NCBI RefSeq assembly: GCF_018919175.1
Contig: NZ_JAHLQL010000001.1
Coordinates: 434,001-498,000 of the forward strand
Direction of reading: 5' to 3'
Source: Clostridium simiarum
GTDB taxonomy: Bacteria; Bacillota; Clostridia; Clostridiales; Clostridiaceae
DNA: 64,000 nt
Shown: piece after piece, positions 38,406-48,882 of the stretch
Layout of the letters: each line of letters begins with the position of its first letter
How positions within the stretch are numbered: the stretch's first letter is position 1
Notes under the pieces: generated by a model
What the model was told of the DNA's origin: nothing
What the model saw: the letters and a program-made list of their open reading frames with translations, nothing else
Database searches by the model: none
Program-made: the position numbers and the translations under genes

Positions 38406-39353
38406 TTGTTTTTAGTGGATTTAGCTGTAGCTATAATAATTGACTGGATAATTGGGGATCCTTATGGGTTTCCTCATCCAGTAATTTATATGGGGAAGGT
38501 TATAAGGTTCTTAGAGAATAAGGGTAGAAAAATAATAAAGAATGAAAAAAATCTAAAGATATATGGATTATTTATAGTTTTCATTTTATGTGCCACAAGC
38601 TTTTTTATCCCTTATGTAATTTTATATTTAGCCAAACCTTACAAAATTTTATATCACTTATTAAGTATATTTATGCTTTGGACTACTATAGCTGCCAGGT
38701 GTCTTCATAAAGAAGGAAAAAAAATATATGAAGATCTTATAAAAGAAGATATTCAGGCTTCAAGGCTTCATCTATCTTATATAGTAGGAAGAAATACAGA
38801 AAATCTTTCTGAAAAAGAAATTATAAGAGCGGATATTGAAACTGTAGCTGAAAACACATCTGATGGAGTAATTGCTCCTTTGTTATTTGCAGCTATAGGA
38901 GGAGCGCCTTTAGCTATGATGTATAAAGCTGTAAACACTATGGATTCTATGCTAGGTTATATGAATGATAAATATAGGTATATAGGATACTTTCCAGCAA
39001 AAATTGATGATATATTTAATTATGTACCTGCTAGAATTACGGGAGCTTTGATATGTCTATCAGCACCTTTGGTGAAGGGAAACATATTAAATGCTTTTAA
39101 AATTATGATAAGGGATAGAAAAAATCATAAAAGCCCTAATTGTGCTTATCCAGAGGCAGCTGTAGCAGGAGCATTAAACATTCAATTAGGTGGAACTAAT
39201 ACTTATTTTGGAGAAATAATAGAAAAACCTACCATAGGAGATTCCGTGGTGGAACTTAAAAATATACATATAATTAATACCATTAAACTTATGTATTTTA
39301 GTGAGGTATTATTTTATGCTTTATACTTTGGAGTTTTAAAACTAATCCAATAA
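38406..39353 (+). CDS. cbiB: Adenosylcobinamide-phosphate synthase
   Basis: About 315 residues, membrane protein with four to five hydrophobic segments. Signatures DWIIGDPYGFPHPVIYMGK, ETVAENTSDGVIAPL and SPNCAYPEAAVAGAL. It attaches aminopropanol phosphate (or equivalent) to adenosylcobyric acid. The TTG at 38406 follows GGAGG by 7 bases and is preferred to the TTG at 38379 inside cbiP. The name cobD is also used for this gene in other nomenclatures. Confidence 0.93.
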   Translation: MFLVDLAVAIIIDWIIGDPYGFPHPVIYMGKVIRFLENKGRKIIKNEKNLKIYGLFIVFILCATSFFIPYVILYLAKPYKILYHLLSIFMLWTTIAARCLHKEGKKIYEDLIKEDIQASRLHLSYIVGRNTENLSEKEIIRADIETVAENTSDGVIAPLLFAAIGGAPLAMMYKAVNTMDSMLGYMNDKYRYIGYFPAKIDDIFNYVPARITGALICLSAPLVKGNILNAFKIMIRDRKNHKSPNCAYPEAAVAGALNIQLGGTNTYFGEIIEKPTIGDSVVELKNIHIINTIKLMYFSEVLFYALYFGVLKLIQ

Positions 39354-39414
39354 CTATGGTAAGTGATAACAGAAACACCTTAATTAGCTTTCTGATGAAT
39401 AGGAGAGGATAACT

Positions 39415-40506
39415 TTGACTAAAGATAAACCTATAGCTAAACATGGAGGAGATATATATACAGAGGGATTATTTAAATGTAGGGATCTATTAGATTTTAG
39501 TTCTAATATAAATCCCTTAGGAGTACCAGATACCTTTACAAAAAATATGGAAGAAGCTATGGATGCTATTTTGCGATATCCAGATTTACATTACAGAAGA
39601 GCCAAGAGCTCAATAGTAGAATATCTACATAACAAAGTGGACATGGAGAACATATTATTGGGCAATGGAGCAGCAGAAATAATACAATTAGTTATTAGTA
39701 ACTTTAGTAAAATCCTTATAGTGGTACCTTCCTTTGTAGAGTATGAAGATTGCGCACTAAAGTCTGGATCTAAAATAGAATACTCTTATTTGGATGAAAA
39801 TATGGATTTAGATTATGAGGATATAAAAAGGAAAATGGTGGAATGTCAGGCTTTAGTCTTAGGTAATCCCAATAATCCTAATGGAGCTTTAATAGAGAAA
39901 GATAGGTTTTATGAAATCTTGGACATTTGTGAAGAAAAAGGGATAACTGCTATTATAGATGAGGCTTTTATAGAGTTTGCCGGAGATAAGGCTTTAAGTT
40001 TTGTTGAAGATATAGATAAGTATAATTGTTTATTTATAATAAGAGCACTTACTAAATTCTTTGCACTGCCAGGTATAAGGGCAGGATATGGTATAAGCAA
40101 AGACAGAGGATTAATAGAAGAATTAAAAAACAAACAAATTCCATGGAATATAAATTGTTTTGCTGATATGGCTCTTTGTGAAGTGTTAAAAGATGAGAAA
40201 TATATTAAAAACAGTTTACAGTGGATAGAGGGTTGTAGAAAAGAGATTACTCCTTTGCTAAAAGATATAGATTTTATAGAAAAAGTCTATAAAACATCAG
40301 GAAATTTTGTATTATGCAAATTGAAAAACTTAAAAGGGAAAGAGTTATATGAGTATTGTTTAAAGAAAAATCTGCTAATACGAGTATGTGATAATTATAA
40401 AGGTTTAGATGAGTATCATGTACGATTTGCCATAAAAGATTCTTATAGAAACTCTATTTTAATAAATACTTTAAAAACTATAGAAAAGGAGTTGGGCTCC
40501 ATATGA
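39415..40506 (+). CDS. cobD: L-threonine-O-3-phosphate decarboxylase
   Basis: 363 residues, HisC-like class I/II aminotransferase fold: IAKHGGDIYTEG, DFSSNINPLGVP, GNPNNPNGALI, and PLP lysine in IIRALTKFFALPGIRAGY. It produces (R)-1-aminopropan-2-ol phosphate from threonine phosphate, the substrate for the CbiB reaction. A PduX-like threonine kinase in the same operon can supply the precursor. TTG start with AGGAGAGG upstream. Confidence 0.92.
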   Translation: MTKDKPIAKHGGDIYTEGLFKCRDLLDFSSNINPLGVPDTFTKNMEEAMDAILRYPDLHYRRAKSSIVEYLHNKVDMENILLGNGAAEIIQLVISNFSKILIVVPSFVEYEDCALKSGSKIEYSYLDENMDLDYEDIKRKMVECQALVLGNPNNPNGALIEKDRFYEILDICEEKGITAIIDEAFIEFAGDKALSFVEDIDKYNCLFIIRALTKFFALPGIRAGYGISKDRGLIEELKNKQIPWNINCFADMALCEVLKDEKYIKNSLQWIEGCRKEITPLLKDIDFIEKVYKTSGNFVLCKLKNLKGKELYEYCLKKNLLIRVCDNYKGLDEYHVRFAIKDSYRNSILINTLKTIEKELGSI

Positions 40507-41849
40507 AAAGCATAATACTATCCTCTAATAAAAGTGGTGGAGGAAAAACCACCTTAACTTTAGGTATTATGAATAGTCTTATAAAAAAGGGCTTTAATGT
40601 TCAACCCTATAAGGTAGGGCCAGACTATATAGATACTGCTTTCCATAGTTACATTACTGGAAACAAGTCTAGAAACTTAGATATATATTTGACAGGAGAA
40701 GATGCTGTAAAACAAATATACAATGAAAGTTCTTTAGGCAAAGACTTAGGTATAATAGAAGGAGTTATGGGACTTTATGATGGTAAGGGTATAGATAACA
40801 TGTACTCCACAGCTCATGTAGCAAAGACTCTAGGAATACCTGTAGTACTTGTAATATCCCCTAAGGGTCAGAGTATTACCCTTTGTGCCGAGTTAAATGG
40901 AATAAAAAACTTTGATGATATAAATATAGGTGGAGTAATACTTAATAACATAACAGAAAATTACTATAAAATATTAAAGTTGGCCATAGAAAAACATTGT
41001 AATTTAAAAGTTTTTGGATATATACCACAGGATGAAAACATAAATATAGGAAGTAGGCATTTGGGGCTTATCCAAAGCAGTGAAGTACATAATCTTAAGG
41101 AAAAGATAGATTATATAAGCGATTTAGTAGATAAATACATAGACCTTGATATGATGTTAGAAGTATTCAAAGAGATAAATTCTAGCTACATACCATTAAA
41201 AGCTATAGAGAAAAGAGATATAAATATATCTATAGCCAAAGATGAAGCCTTTTCTTTTTACTATGAAGATAACATAGAAATACTTAAAAAAGCTGGTAAT
41301 GTTACATTTTTTAGTCCTCTTTATGATAAAAATATACCAGAGGATACTGACTTTTTATATATAGGAGGAGGATATCCGGAGATTTTTAAAGACAAACTAA
41401 TGGAGAATTCGTCTATTAGAGAGAGTATAAAAAAAGCTTTAGATAGTGGATTAGTTTGTTATGCTGAGTGTGGAGGGTTAATGTATCTTTGTAGCTCTAT
41501 AGAAAACAGGGAAATGGTAGGTTTTTTAAAAGGTGAGGCAGTAATGAATAAGAGATTACAAAACTTTGGATATGCAGAGCTAAGTATAGATAAAAAGAAT
41601 AATTTGTTACCCTTAGGGCTTACTATAAATTGTCATGAGTTTCATAAATCCTCTGTAAACATATCTGAGGATAAGATTTATAAATTAACTAAAATTCTTT
41701 ATGATGATAGTACTAAAATTTGGCAATGTGGGTATATGAAAAACAACACCTTAGGTGGATATGCTCATGTGCATTTTTATAATAATTTAGATTTTATAGA
41801 GAGTTTACTAAATAAGGCTTGGGATAGAAAAATGGTAAATTCTCAATAA
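40503..41849 (+). CDS. cbiA: Cobyrinic acid a,c-diamide synthase
   Basis: 448 residues: P-loop LSSNKSGGGKTTLTLGIM, YKVGPDYIDTAFHS, IIEGVMGLYDGKG, then a glutaminase domain with YIGGGYPEIF, CYAECGGLMYLC (nucleophile Cys) and GYAHVHFY (His). It amidates the a and c carboxylates. Overlaps cobD by 4 bp (ATGA). Confidence 0.96.
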   Translation: MKSIILSSNKSGGGKTTLTLGIMNSLIKKGFNVQPYKVGPDYIDTAFHSYITGNKSRNLDIYLTGEDAVKQIYNESSLGKDLGIIEGVMGLYDGKGIDNMYSTAHVAKTLGIPVVLVISPKGQSITLCAELNGIKNFDDINIGGVILNNITENYYKILKLAIEKHCNLKVFGYIPQDENINIGSRHLGLIQSSEVHNLKEKIDYISDLVDKYIDLDMMLEVFKEINSSYIPLKAIEKRDINISIAKDEAFSFYYEDNIEILKKAGNVTFFSPLYDKNIPEDTDFLYIGGGYPEIFKDKLMENSSIRESIKKALDSGLVCYAECGGLMYLCSSIENREMVGFLKGEAVMNKRLQNFGYAELSIDKKNNLLPLGLTINCHEFHKSSVNISEDKIYKLTKILYDDSTKIWQCGYMKNNTLGGYAHVHFYNNLDFIESLLNKAWDRKMVNSQ

Positions 41850-41875
41850 AATACTTTTAATAGGGAAGTGATTAA

Positions 41876-42499
41876 ATGGATTATATAAAGATTCCAATGG
41901 ATATAGAAAAGAAAAGCTTTGAAATAATAGGCAGTGAAATGGGCGAAAGTAAATTTTCAGAGGAAGAATTATTAATAGTAAAAAGAGTTATACATACCAC
42001 TGCAGATTTCGAATATAAAGATTTAATTTATATAAGAGAAGGATCTATAGAAAAGGCAAAGGAGCTATTAAAAAAGGGAATAACTATATATACAGATACT
42101 AATATGGCCTTATCTGGAATAAACAAAAAGGCTCTAGATAAATTAGGTTGTAAAGTAGTATGTTATGTAAATAAAGAAGAAACCCATGAAATGGCTAAAG
42201 AGAAAGGTATAACAAGGTCTATGGCAGCAGTGGAAACTGCTCTAGAAGAAGGAGTAGAGTTCTTTGTTTTTGGAAACGCTCCTACAGCTTTGTTTAAATT
42301 AAAGGAACTTACAGAAGAAGGGAAAGGAAACCCTGCATTTATCATAGGAGCACCTGTTGGATTCGTAGGTGCCAGTGAATCTAAGGTTGAAATAGAAAAA
42401 TTACAATTACCTATGATAACTGTAAGAGGACGAAAAGGAGGAAGTACTGTAGCAGCAGCTATAGTAAATGCTCTTTTATATATGCTAATCGAAAGATAA
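41876..42499 (+). CDS. cbiC: Cobalt-precorrin-8 methylmutase
   Basis: 207 residues, normal. Catalytic His in [12 protein letters not shown], then [54 protein letters not shown]. It moves the C-11 methyl to C-12 to give cobyrinate. GGGAAGTG upstream. Confidence 0.95.
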   Translation: MDYIKIPMDIEKKSFEIIGSEMGESKFSEEELLIVKRVIHTTADFEYKDLIYIREGSIEKAKELLKKGITIYTDTNMALSGINKKALDKLGCKVVCYVNKEETHEMAKEKGITRSMAAVETALEEGVEFFVFGNAPTALFKLKELTEEGKGNPAFIIGAPVGFVGASESKVEIEKLQLPMITVRGRKGGSTVAAAIVNALLYMLIER

Positions 42500-42525
42500 A
42501 TCCCTTGATTAAAGAGGTGATAAAT

Positions 42526-43614
42526 TTGTTAGACCTATATGTTAATTTTAATGGAAAAAGATTAAGATGCGGATACACAACAGGTTCCTGTGCTACAGCA
42601 GCAGCAAAGGCAGCTACAATAATGTTGTTTAATCCTGGAGAATCTATATATAATGTAGAAATAGATACACCTAAAGGGATAAAACTAAACATTCCCATAG
42701 AAAAATTCAATAGAGGGGATGGCTATGTAGAATGTTGTGTGTTAAAGGATGGTGGAGATGATCCAGATGCCACCCATGGTACAGAAATATGGGCAAGGGC
42801 TATTTTGAAAGAAGATGGATATAGTTTAAAAGGTGGAAAAGGGATAGGGGTAGTTACAGAAAATGGACTTCCTATGAAAAAAGGAGAATGGGCCATAAAT
42901 CCTGTGCCAAGATCTATGATAGAGAAAGAAGTTAAGGATATACTACCTAAAAATAGTGGAATAGAAATCATTATTTTTGTTCCTGAAGGTGAAGAAATTG
43001 CAAAAAGAACCTTTAATCCTAGGTTAGGTATAGTAGGTGGTATATCCATACTTGGAACCACTGGAATTGTAACCCCAATGTCAGAAGAGGCTTTAAAGGA
43101 ATCTATAAAGATTGAAATGGAGCAAAAGCTTCAAGGAGAAAACAAAAGCTTAGTATTGGTTTTTGGTAATATAGGGGAAGAGGAAGCTATAAACCAAGGT
43201 TATGATAAAAGACAGACAGTTATAGTATCAAATTATATAGGTTTTGCCTTAGATGTATGTATGGAGAAGGGTTTAAAAGATATAGCTATAGTAGGGCATA
43301 TAGGTAAACTTGGAAAAATATCTGCTGGTTGTTTTCAAACCCATAGCAGGGTGTGTGATGTTAGGCTAGAGGTTTTAGCACTAGAGTTAGCTTTAATGGG
43401 AGCTGATAAGGAACTTGTAAATCTTATCTACTCCCAAAAAACTACAGATGGAGCCGTTAAGTTAATTCCAAAGCAATACGAGGATATTTACTATAATATA
43501 GGAAAGAAAGTAAAAAAGAGAATAGAGACTTACTGTTATAATACATTAAGTGTAGAAGTAATAATGTTTTGTAATACTAAAGATAGAAAAGTTTTGTGTA
43601 AAATTCATCATTAA
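42526..43614 (+). CDS. cbiD: Cobalt-precorrin-5B C1-methyltransferase
   Basis: 362 residues. The signature [17 protein letters not shown] opens the domain; [12 protein letters not shown] and [17 protein letters not shown] follow. The start is taken as TTG at 42526, 6 bases after GAGGTG, rather than TTG at 42505. It methylates C-1 after loss of acetaldehyde. Confidence 0.94.
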   Translation: MLDLYVNFNGKRLRCGYTTGSCATAAAKAATIMLFNPGESIYNVEIDTPKGIKLNIPIEKFNRGDGYVECCVLKDGGDDPDATHGTEIWARAILKEDGYSLKGGKGIGVVTENGLPMKKGEWAINPVPRSMIEKEVKDILPKNSGIEIIIFVPEGEEIAKRTFNPRLGIVGGISILGTTGIVTPMSEEALKESIKIEMEQKLQGENKSLVLVFGNIGEEEAINQGYDKRQTVIVSNYIGFALDVCMEKGLKDIAIVGHIGKLGKISAGCFQTHSRVCDVRLEVLALELALMGADKELVNLIYSQKTTDGAVKLIPKQYEDIYYNIGKKVKKRIETYCYNTLSVEVIMFCNTKDRKVLCKIHH

Positions 43615-43627
43615 TGGGGTGAGATAA

Positions 43628-44242
43628 ATGCTTTATATAGTAGGCATAGGACCAGGTCATAAAGATTACATATTACCTAAAGCTGTAGAAATTTTAAGTA
43701 ATAGTGACTTTATAGTGGGATTTAACAGAGCTTTAAAAAGTATAGATTTTGTTTCAGTAAAGAAAATTCCTATAAAATCTATAGAAGAAGTATTAAGTAT
43801 TGCTAAAGAGAATGAAGATATGAAAATTTCTGTTATTGCATCAGGGGATCCATGTTTTTATGGAATAAGTGATTTTATAAACAGAAATTATAAGGGGAAT
43901 GTAGAAGTAATTCCTGGTATAAGCTCTTTTCAATACCTGTCATCGAAAATAAATAAAAGTTGGAGCTTTGCTTATTTAGGTAGTGTCCACGGTAGAGAGG
44001 AAGACTTTTTAAACAAGGTTAAAGAAAACAGGATTTCTTTTTGGTTAACGGATAGAAATAATAGTCCAGGTTACTTATGTGAAAAGCTTCTAGAAAACAA
44101 AATTAAAGCTAAAATATATATAGGTGAAAATCTTTCTTATGAAGATGAAACTATAACCATAGATCTCAATTACAATTTAATTCATAAGGATTTTTCTAGT
44201 CTATCTGTTGTAGCTATAGAAGTTTTAGAAATGGAGGATTAA
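43628..44242 (+). CDS. cbiE: Cobalt-precorrin-7 C5-methyltransferase
   Basis: 204 residues, tetrapyrrole methylase fold: IVGIGPGHKDYILPKAVEIL, VIASGDPCFYGISDFI, VIPGISSFQYLSSKIN, SVHGREEDF. Separate from cbiT here (the two are fused as CobL in aerobic-pathway organisms); cbiT follows after one base. GGGGTGAG upstream. Confidence 0.94.
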   Translation: MLYIVGIGPGHKDYILPKAVEILSNSDFIVGFNRALKSIDFVSVKKIPIKSIEEVLSIAKENEDMKISVIASGDPCFYGISDFINRNYKGNVEVIPGISSFQYLSSKINKSWSFAYLGSVHGREEDFLNKVKENRISFWLTDRNNSPGYLCEKLLENKIKAKIYIGENLSYEDETITIDLNYNLIHKDFSSLSVVAIEVLEMED

Positions 44243-44243
44243 T

Positions 44244-44804
44244 ATGATCTTTATAAAAGATGAGGAGTTTTTAAGAGGGGATTGCCCTATGACTAAAGAA
44301 GAAGTAAGAATACTAAGCATAGCAAAACTAGAACTTGAAGAAGATCATAGTGTTTTAGATATTGGTGCTGGTACAGGTAGCGTTACCATTCAGGCAGCTA
44401 AAATATGCTGTAATGGTGAAGTGGTGGGTATAGAAAGAGATAGTGAAGCCTTAGACACAATATATAAAAATATAAATAAATTTCAATGCAACAATATAAA
44501 AATAATAGAAGGAGAGGCTCTAGAAGCCTTTAATGATATAAAAGGTGAATTTAATAGAATATTTATTGGAGGTAGTGGCGGAAATATTGAAGATATAATT
44601 AAAAATTACGCTAAACTACTTAAAGATAAAGGGAAGATGGTTTTAAATTTTATAACCATTGATAATTTATATAAAGCTATGAGTACATTAAAAGCATTGG
44701 GATTCGCTGTAGAATGTAGTCAAGTATCTGTAAGTAAAACTAAAGGTAGAAGTTCAATGCTATTTGCAGGTAATCCTATATTTATAGTTGAGGCTAAAAA
44801 ATAG
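44244..44804 (+). CDS. cbiT: Cobalt-precorrin-6B C15-methyltransferase (decarboxylating)
   Basis: 186 residues, class I SAM methyltransferase: FLRGDCPMTKEEVR, SAM loop VLDIGAGTGSVTIQAA, FIGGSGGNIEDII. It methylates C-15 and drives decarboxylation of the C-12 acetate. Together with CbiE it forms the functional equivalent of CobL. Confidence 0.95.
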   Translation: MIFIKDEEFLRGDCPMTKEEVRILSIAKLELEEDHSVLDIGAGTGSVTIQAAKICCNGEVVGIERDSEALDTIYKNINKFQCNNIKIIEGEALEAFNDIKGEFNRIFIGGSGGNIEDIIKNYAKLLKDKGKMVLNFITIDNLYKAMSTLKALGFAVECSQVSVSKTKGRSSMLFAGNPIFIVEAKK

Positions 44805-44835
44805 TTCGTAATTAAAGGCTTTAGGAGGAGAGTAT

Positions 44836-45513
44836 ATGTCAAAATTATATGGGGTAGGAGTAGGCCCTGGAGATAAAGAATTGCTTACTATAAAGGCAGT
44901 TAATATTATTAAAAACGCACAGGTAGTGGTGGTTCCAAGTGCTATGTCAGGAGGAAAAAGTATAGCTCATGAAACAGCGGAAGAATATATAAGTAAAGAC
45001 GCTGAGGTATTAGTTAAGCATTTCCCTATGGGTTCAAAAGACCAAGAAGAAAAGATTTATGAAGCTTTTAAAGCTATTGAAGAAAAGCTTATGGAAGGTA
45101 AGGATGTGGTTTTCTTAACCATAGGAGACCCTTTTATATATAGTACATACATATATTTATTAAAATATGTAGAGGAAAAAGGATATGAAACAGAAACAGT
45201 ACCTGGAATAACTTCCTTTTGTGCTTGTGCTAGCCTTGCAAAGGAGCCATTAGTAATTGGAGATGAACCTCTTTTAATTGTACCTGCTAATAGGTTAGAC
45301 ACAATAAAAGATGAGCAGTATATAGTTATAATGAAGGTTTATAAAATAGAGGAAGAAGTTATAAACTTCTTAGAAGAAAAGGGCTACGAGTATGTATATG
45401 TAAAAAGAGCAGGAAGAGAAGGTCAAGGTGTTATTAGAGATAGGGAACAGATATTAAGAGAAAGAGAATACATGTCTTTAATTATCGCACATAAAAGAGG
45501 AGGAAGTAATTAA
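44836..45513 (+). CDS. cbiL: Cobalt-precorrin-2 C20-methyltransferase
   Basis: 225 residues: LYGVGVGPGDKELLTIKAVNII, FLTIGDPFIYSTYIYLL, TVPGITSFCACASLAKEPL. First methylation on the cobalt-containing ring. AGGAGGAG precedes the ATG; cbiF follows after one base. Confidence 0.94.
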   Translation: MSKLYGVGVGPGDKELLTIKAVNIIKNAQVVVVPSAMSGGKSIAHETAEEYISKDAEVLVKHFPMGSKDQEEKIYEAFKAIEEKLMEGKDVVFLTIGDPFIYSTYIYLLKYVEEKGYETETVPGITSFCACASLAKEPLVIGDEPLLIVPANRLDTIKDEQYIVIMKVYKIEEEVINFLEEKGYEYVYVKRAGREGQGVIRDREQILREREYMSLIIAHKRGGSN

Positions 45514-45514
45514 T

Positions 45515-46270
45515 ATGGTTTATTTTATAGGCGCAGGTCCAGGGGATGTGGATCTTATAACTGTTAAAGGAAGAGAGGTTCTTTCAAAGGCGGATGTAGT
45601 AATATATGCTGGTTCTCTTGTGAGTTCTGAACATTTAAAGTTTTGCAAAGAAGGAGTAAGAGTTTATAACTCAGCATCTATGACTTTACCAGAGGTTATT
45701 GAAACTATTAAAGAATATGAAGGGGAAGGAAAGACAATTGTAAGACTTCATACAGGAGATCCTGCCATCTATGGTGCTATAAAGGAGCAAATGGATGAAT
45801 TAGATAAATATAATATTTTCTATAAGGTTATACCAGGAGTAAGTTCATTCTCAGCGGCAGCAGCAGCAATAAAAAAGGAATTTACACTTCCATCTGTAAG
45901 TCAAACTGTTATATTAACTAGGGTAGAGGGAAGGACACCAGTACCAGAAGAGCAAGATTTAGAGATACTAGCAAGAACTAATGCTTCAATGGCAATTTTC
46001 TTATCTATATCTATGATAGATAAGGTAGTAGAAAAACTAAAAAGAGGTTATGGTAGAGAAGATGTACCTATTGCAATAATAGAAAAGGCTACTTGGGAAG
46101 ATGAAAGGATTATCCTTGGAACTTTAAAGGATATATCTGAAAAGGTTAAAGAAGCTAATATAGTAAAGTGTGCGCAAATTTTAGTAGGAGACTTTATAGA
46201 TTGTGATTATGAAAAGAGCCTTCTCTATGATGAAAGTTTCTCTCATATGTATAGAAAGGGAAGGTCATGA
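45515..46270 (+). CDS. cbiF: Cobalt-precorrin-4 C11-methyltransferase
   Basis: 251 residues: YFIGAGPGDVDLITVKGRE, VRLHTGDPAIYGAIKEQMDEL, VIPGVSSFSAAAAAIKKEFTLP, QTVILTRVEGRTPVPE. The last segment is typical of the C-11 enzymes. It overlaps cbiG by 4 bases (ATGA). Confidence 0.95.
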   Translation: MVYFIGAGPGDVDLITVKGREVLSKADVVIYAGSLVSSEHLKFCKEGVRVYNSASMTLPEVIETIKEYEGEGKTIVRLHTGDPAIYGAIKEQMDELDKYNIFYKVIPGVSSFSAAAAAIKKEFTLPSVSQTVILTRVEGRTPVPEEQDLEILARTNASMAIFLSISMIDKVVEKLKRGYGREDVPIAIIEKATWEDERIILGTLKDISEKVKEANIVKCAQILVGDFIDCDYEKSLLYDESFSHMYRKGRS

Positions 46271-47253
46271 AGCTAGCTATAGTAACCTTTACTTCTAGAG
46301 GGTTAGCTATTGCTGAAACACTAAAAGAGCATATGGATCTACACCATTATTATAAAAAAAACAAAGAAGATTTTAATGTGTATGAGCTTACTGAAAGGCT
46401 AATGAAAGAATATGAAGGTATTATATTCATAAGTGCTACAGGCATTGCAGTAAGAGCCATAGCTCCTACTATTACGACAAAGGATAAGGATCCAGCAGTA
46501 ATAGTAATAGATAATAATGCTAAATACGTTATAAGTCTTTTAAGTGGGCATTTAGGGGGAGCTAATGATCTTTGTGTAAGTATATCAAAAATATTAAAAG
46601 CAGAAGCTGTAATAACTACAGCCACGGATACCCTAGGTAAAACTGCCCCTGATATTATAGCTAAAAGTAATGAATTAATTATTGAGGATTTAAAAAAAGC
46701 TAAAGAAATATCTGCTTTACTAGTAGAAAACAAAAAGGTGTATTTTGAAGATGAAAAATCATTAATTTCTTTACCTAAAGGATATACAGAAAATCCTTCA
46801 GAGGCTTTAGCTTCAGTTATTGTAACTAATAAAGATAAAATAGATATTGGCACGAATCCTTGCTTAAAGCTTATAAGAAGAGACATAGTTTTAGGTATTG
46901 GATGTAAAAAGGACTATAGCCCTTTAGAGATGAAAAAAAAGGTACTCCAAACACTGTCAGACTATAATATAGATAAAAGATCTGTAAGAATTATTGCCAC
47001 TGTAGAGGTTAAAAGGCATGAGAGGGCAATAAAAGATTTAGCTAGGGATCTAGATTGCTTACTAAATATTTTTTCCTTAGAAGAAATAAAAAAGGTACAA
47101 TATAAATATGAGGGAAGTAATTTTGTAGAAAAAACCATTGGAGTTAAAGCTGTAGCTGAACCTGTGGTAGAGCTTTCTAGAGCTAAGGCTTTTACAAAAA
47201 AATTATCCTTGGAAGGAATGACCTTATGTATAGGAGAACTGGAGGAAGAGTAG
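46267..47253 (+). CDS. cbiG: Cobalt-precorrin-5A hydrolase
   Basis: 328 residues: an N-terminal domain with IFISATGIAVRAIAPTI and SLLSGHLGGANDL, and a C-terminal CbiG domain beginning VLGIGCKKDYSPLEM with VAEPVVELSRAK. It opens the delta-lactone and releases the two-carbon acetaldehyde unit during ring contraction, a step specific to the anaerobic pathway. Confidence 0.94.
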   Translation: MKLAIVTFTSRGLAIAETLKEHMDLHHYYKKNKEDFNVYELTERLMKEYEGIIFISATGIAVRAIAPTITTKDKDPAVIVIDNNAKYVISLLSGHLGGANDLCVSISKILKAEAVITTATDTLGKTAPDIIAKSNELIIEDLKKAKEISALLVENKKVYFEDEKSLISLPKGYTENPSEALASVIVTNKDKIDIGTNPCLKLIRRDIVLGIGCKKDYSPLEMKKKVLQTLSDYNIDKRSVRIIATVEVKRHERAIKDLARDLDCLLNIFSLEEIKKVQYKYEGSNFVEKTIGVKAVAEPVVELSRAKAFTKKLSLEGMTLCIGELEEE

Positions 47254-47254
47254 A

Positions 47255-48019
47255 ATGATAGCATTGATTTTAGGCACCTCTGAAGGTAAAAAGTTATTGT
47301 CACTGATAAATAGATATACAGAGGACATAGTAGTGTCTACTGCCACAGATTATGGTGGAGAACTATTAAAAGGTTATAAATATAAATATTTGAATACGAA
47401 ACCTTTGGATAAAAAAGAACTTAGTGAAATGCTTCTAAAAAATAATGTAAAGATACTTATAGATGCTTCCCATCCTTATGCAGAAGTTGTGACACAGAAT
47501 GCTATGGAGGTATGCAAGGAATATGGTATTCAATATATAAGATATGAAAGAGCTTCTTTAATAGAAAAATATATTGATTATGAAAAACTTATTTTAGTAG
47601 AAGATTATAAAGAATTAGAAGAAAAACTAAAGGATATAGAAGGAAATATATTAAATACTACAGGAAGCAGAAACATAGGTAAATTTACCTCCATGAATTT
47701 AAAAAATAGAATAATCCATAGGATACTACCAACATTAGATTCTATAGATAGTTCTTTAAAGGCTGGAGCTAAGGTGGAAGATATAATTGCTATGAAAGGT
47801 CCTATAGATAAAGAGTTAAATAAGGCTTTTATAAAGGCTTATGAAGCTAAAGCAATAGTAATGAAGGATAGCGGTGTTCAAGGTGGTACTGGAGAGAAAA
47901 TAGAATCTGCCATAGAGGAAGACCTATGGGTTTTAGTTATAGGACGTAAAAAGAAACCTTATGATATATGTTTTAATGATGAAACTAAGCTTTCAGAGTA
48001 TTTAAATTCTATTTTATAA
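47255..48019 (+). CDS. cbiJ: Cobalt-precorrin-6A reductase
   Basis: 254 residues, CbiJ/CobK family: LILGTSEGKKLLSLI, IDASHPYAEVVTQNAMEVC, LNTTGSRNIGKF, KDSGVQGGTGEKIESA. It reduces cobalt-precorrin-6A with a nicotinamide cofactor. One base after cbiG; GGAGGAAGAG ribosome site lies in the cbiG end. Confidence 0.94.
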   Translation: MIALILGTSEGKKLLSLINRYTEDIVVSTATDYGGELLKGYKYKYLNTKPLDKKELSEMLLKNNVKILIDASHPYAEVVTQNAMEVCKEYGIQYIRYERASLIEKYIDYEKLILVEDYKELEEKLKDIEGNILNTTGSRNIGKFTSMNLKNRIIHRILPTLDSIDSSLKAGAKVEDIIAMKGPIDKELNKAFIKAYEAKAIVMKDSGVQGGTGEKIESAIEEDLWVLVIGRKKKPYDICFNDETKLSEYLNSIL

Positions 48020-48028
48020 GGGGTGTTT

Positions 48029-48880
48029 ATGTATTATAAGAGTAAATATCCTGGTAGTATAGGAGAAGTGTTTCAAGGTAAAATTGGAGGTAGAGATTTA
48101 CTTTTGTCTTTTCCCTGTGATGTTTATACTGAAGTTACTTTAAAGGAAGAAAAAAGAGAAGAGCTTGAGATAAACAATAAAAAGTGTTATGAATTTTTAG
48201 AGAATATTCTTAAGCTTTGGGGTTACGAAAAGCTTTATAAGAATTTTACAATAGATATTAAATCAAACATACCAAGAGGCAAAGGATTTGCTAGTAGTAC
48301 TGCAGATATTTGTGCTTTATATAATTGTCTTTTAAAGTGTTTCAATAGGGATTTTTCAGTGGAAGAACTTATTAAATTAGCTATAGCTATAGAACCTACA
48401 GATAGCATAGTATTTGAAAAGGCCACATTGTTTCAATATAAAAAAGGTGATTTTTTATTAGAACTAGGTAATTATATGGAATTATATATAATGGTATATG
48501 AGGGTAAGAAAAGTATAAATACAGTACAATTCAATGAGCAATCCATAGAAGATTTAGCTCACTTAGACTATTTAGAGAAGGATTTAATAAAAGCTTTCCA
48601 TGAAAAAGATATTAAAGCCTTGGCTAAAATAAGTACAGAGAGTATAATAAAAAATCAAAAAAGACTCTACTATGATATTTTAGATGAAGTTATTAAAATA
48701 TCTAAAGATACAGAAGGGGTAGGTATCCTTGGAGCTCATAGTGGAGATATGTTAGGCATAATTTATGAAAGTGAAGAGAAGATGATAAAGGCTTTAAACT
48801 TAAATATAAAAGTAAAAGATTATAGATGTTACGGTATAAAGACTTTAAAATCAATAGATACATACAGAAAGAGGAGATGA
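48029..48880 (+). CDS. pduX: L-threonine kinase (PduX-like, GHMP family)
   Basis: 283 residues from the ATG at 48029 (AAGGGG upstream); a GTG at 48023 is less likely. GHMP ATP motif in IPRGKGFASSTADICAL, N-terminal KYPGSIGEVFQG, C-terminal GAHSGDMLG. PduX of Salmonella phosphorylates threonine for the aminopropanol arm. Its place in the operon with cobD and cbiB supports that role. Ends inside the start region of cbiH. Confidence 0.87.
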   Translation: MYYKSKYPGSIGEVFQGKIGGRDLLLSFPCDVYTEVTLKEEKREELEINNKKCYEFLENILKLWGYEKLYKNFTIDIKSNIPRGKGFASSTADICALYNCLLKCFNRDFSVEELIKLAIAIEPTDSIVFEKATLFQYKKGDFLLELGNYMELYIMVYEGKKSINTVQFNEQSIEDLAHLDYLEKDLIKAFHEKDIKALAKISTESIIKNQKRLYYDILDEVIKISKDTEGVGILGAHSGDMLGIIYESEEKMIKALNLNIKVKDYRCYGIKTLKSIDTYRKRR

Positions 48881-48882
48881 AT

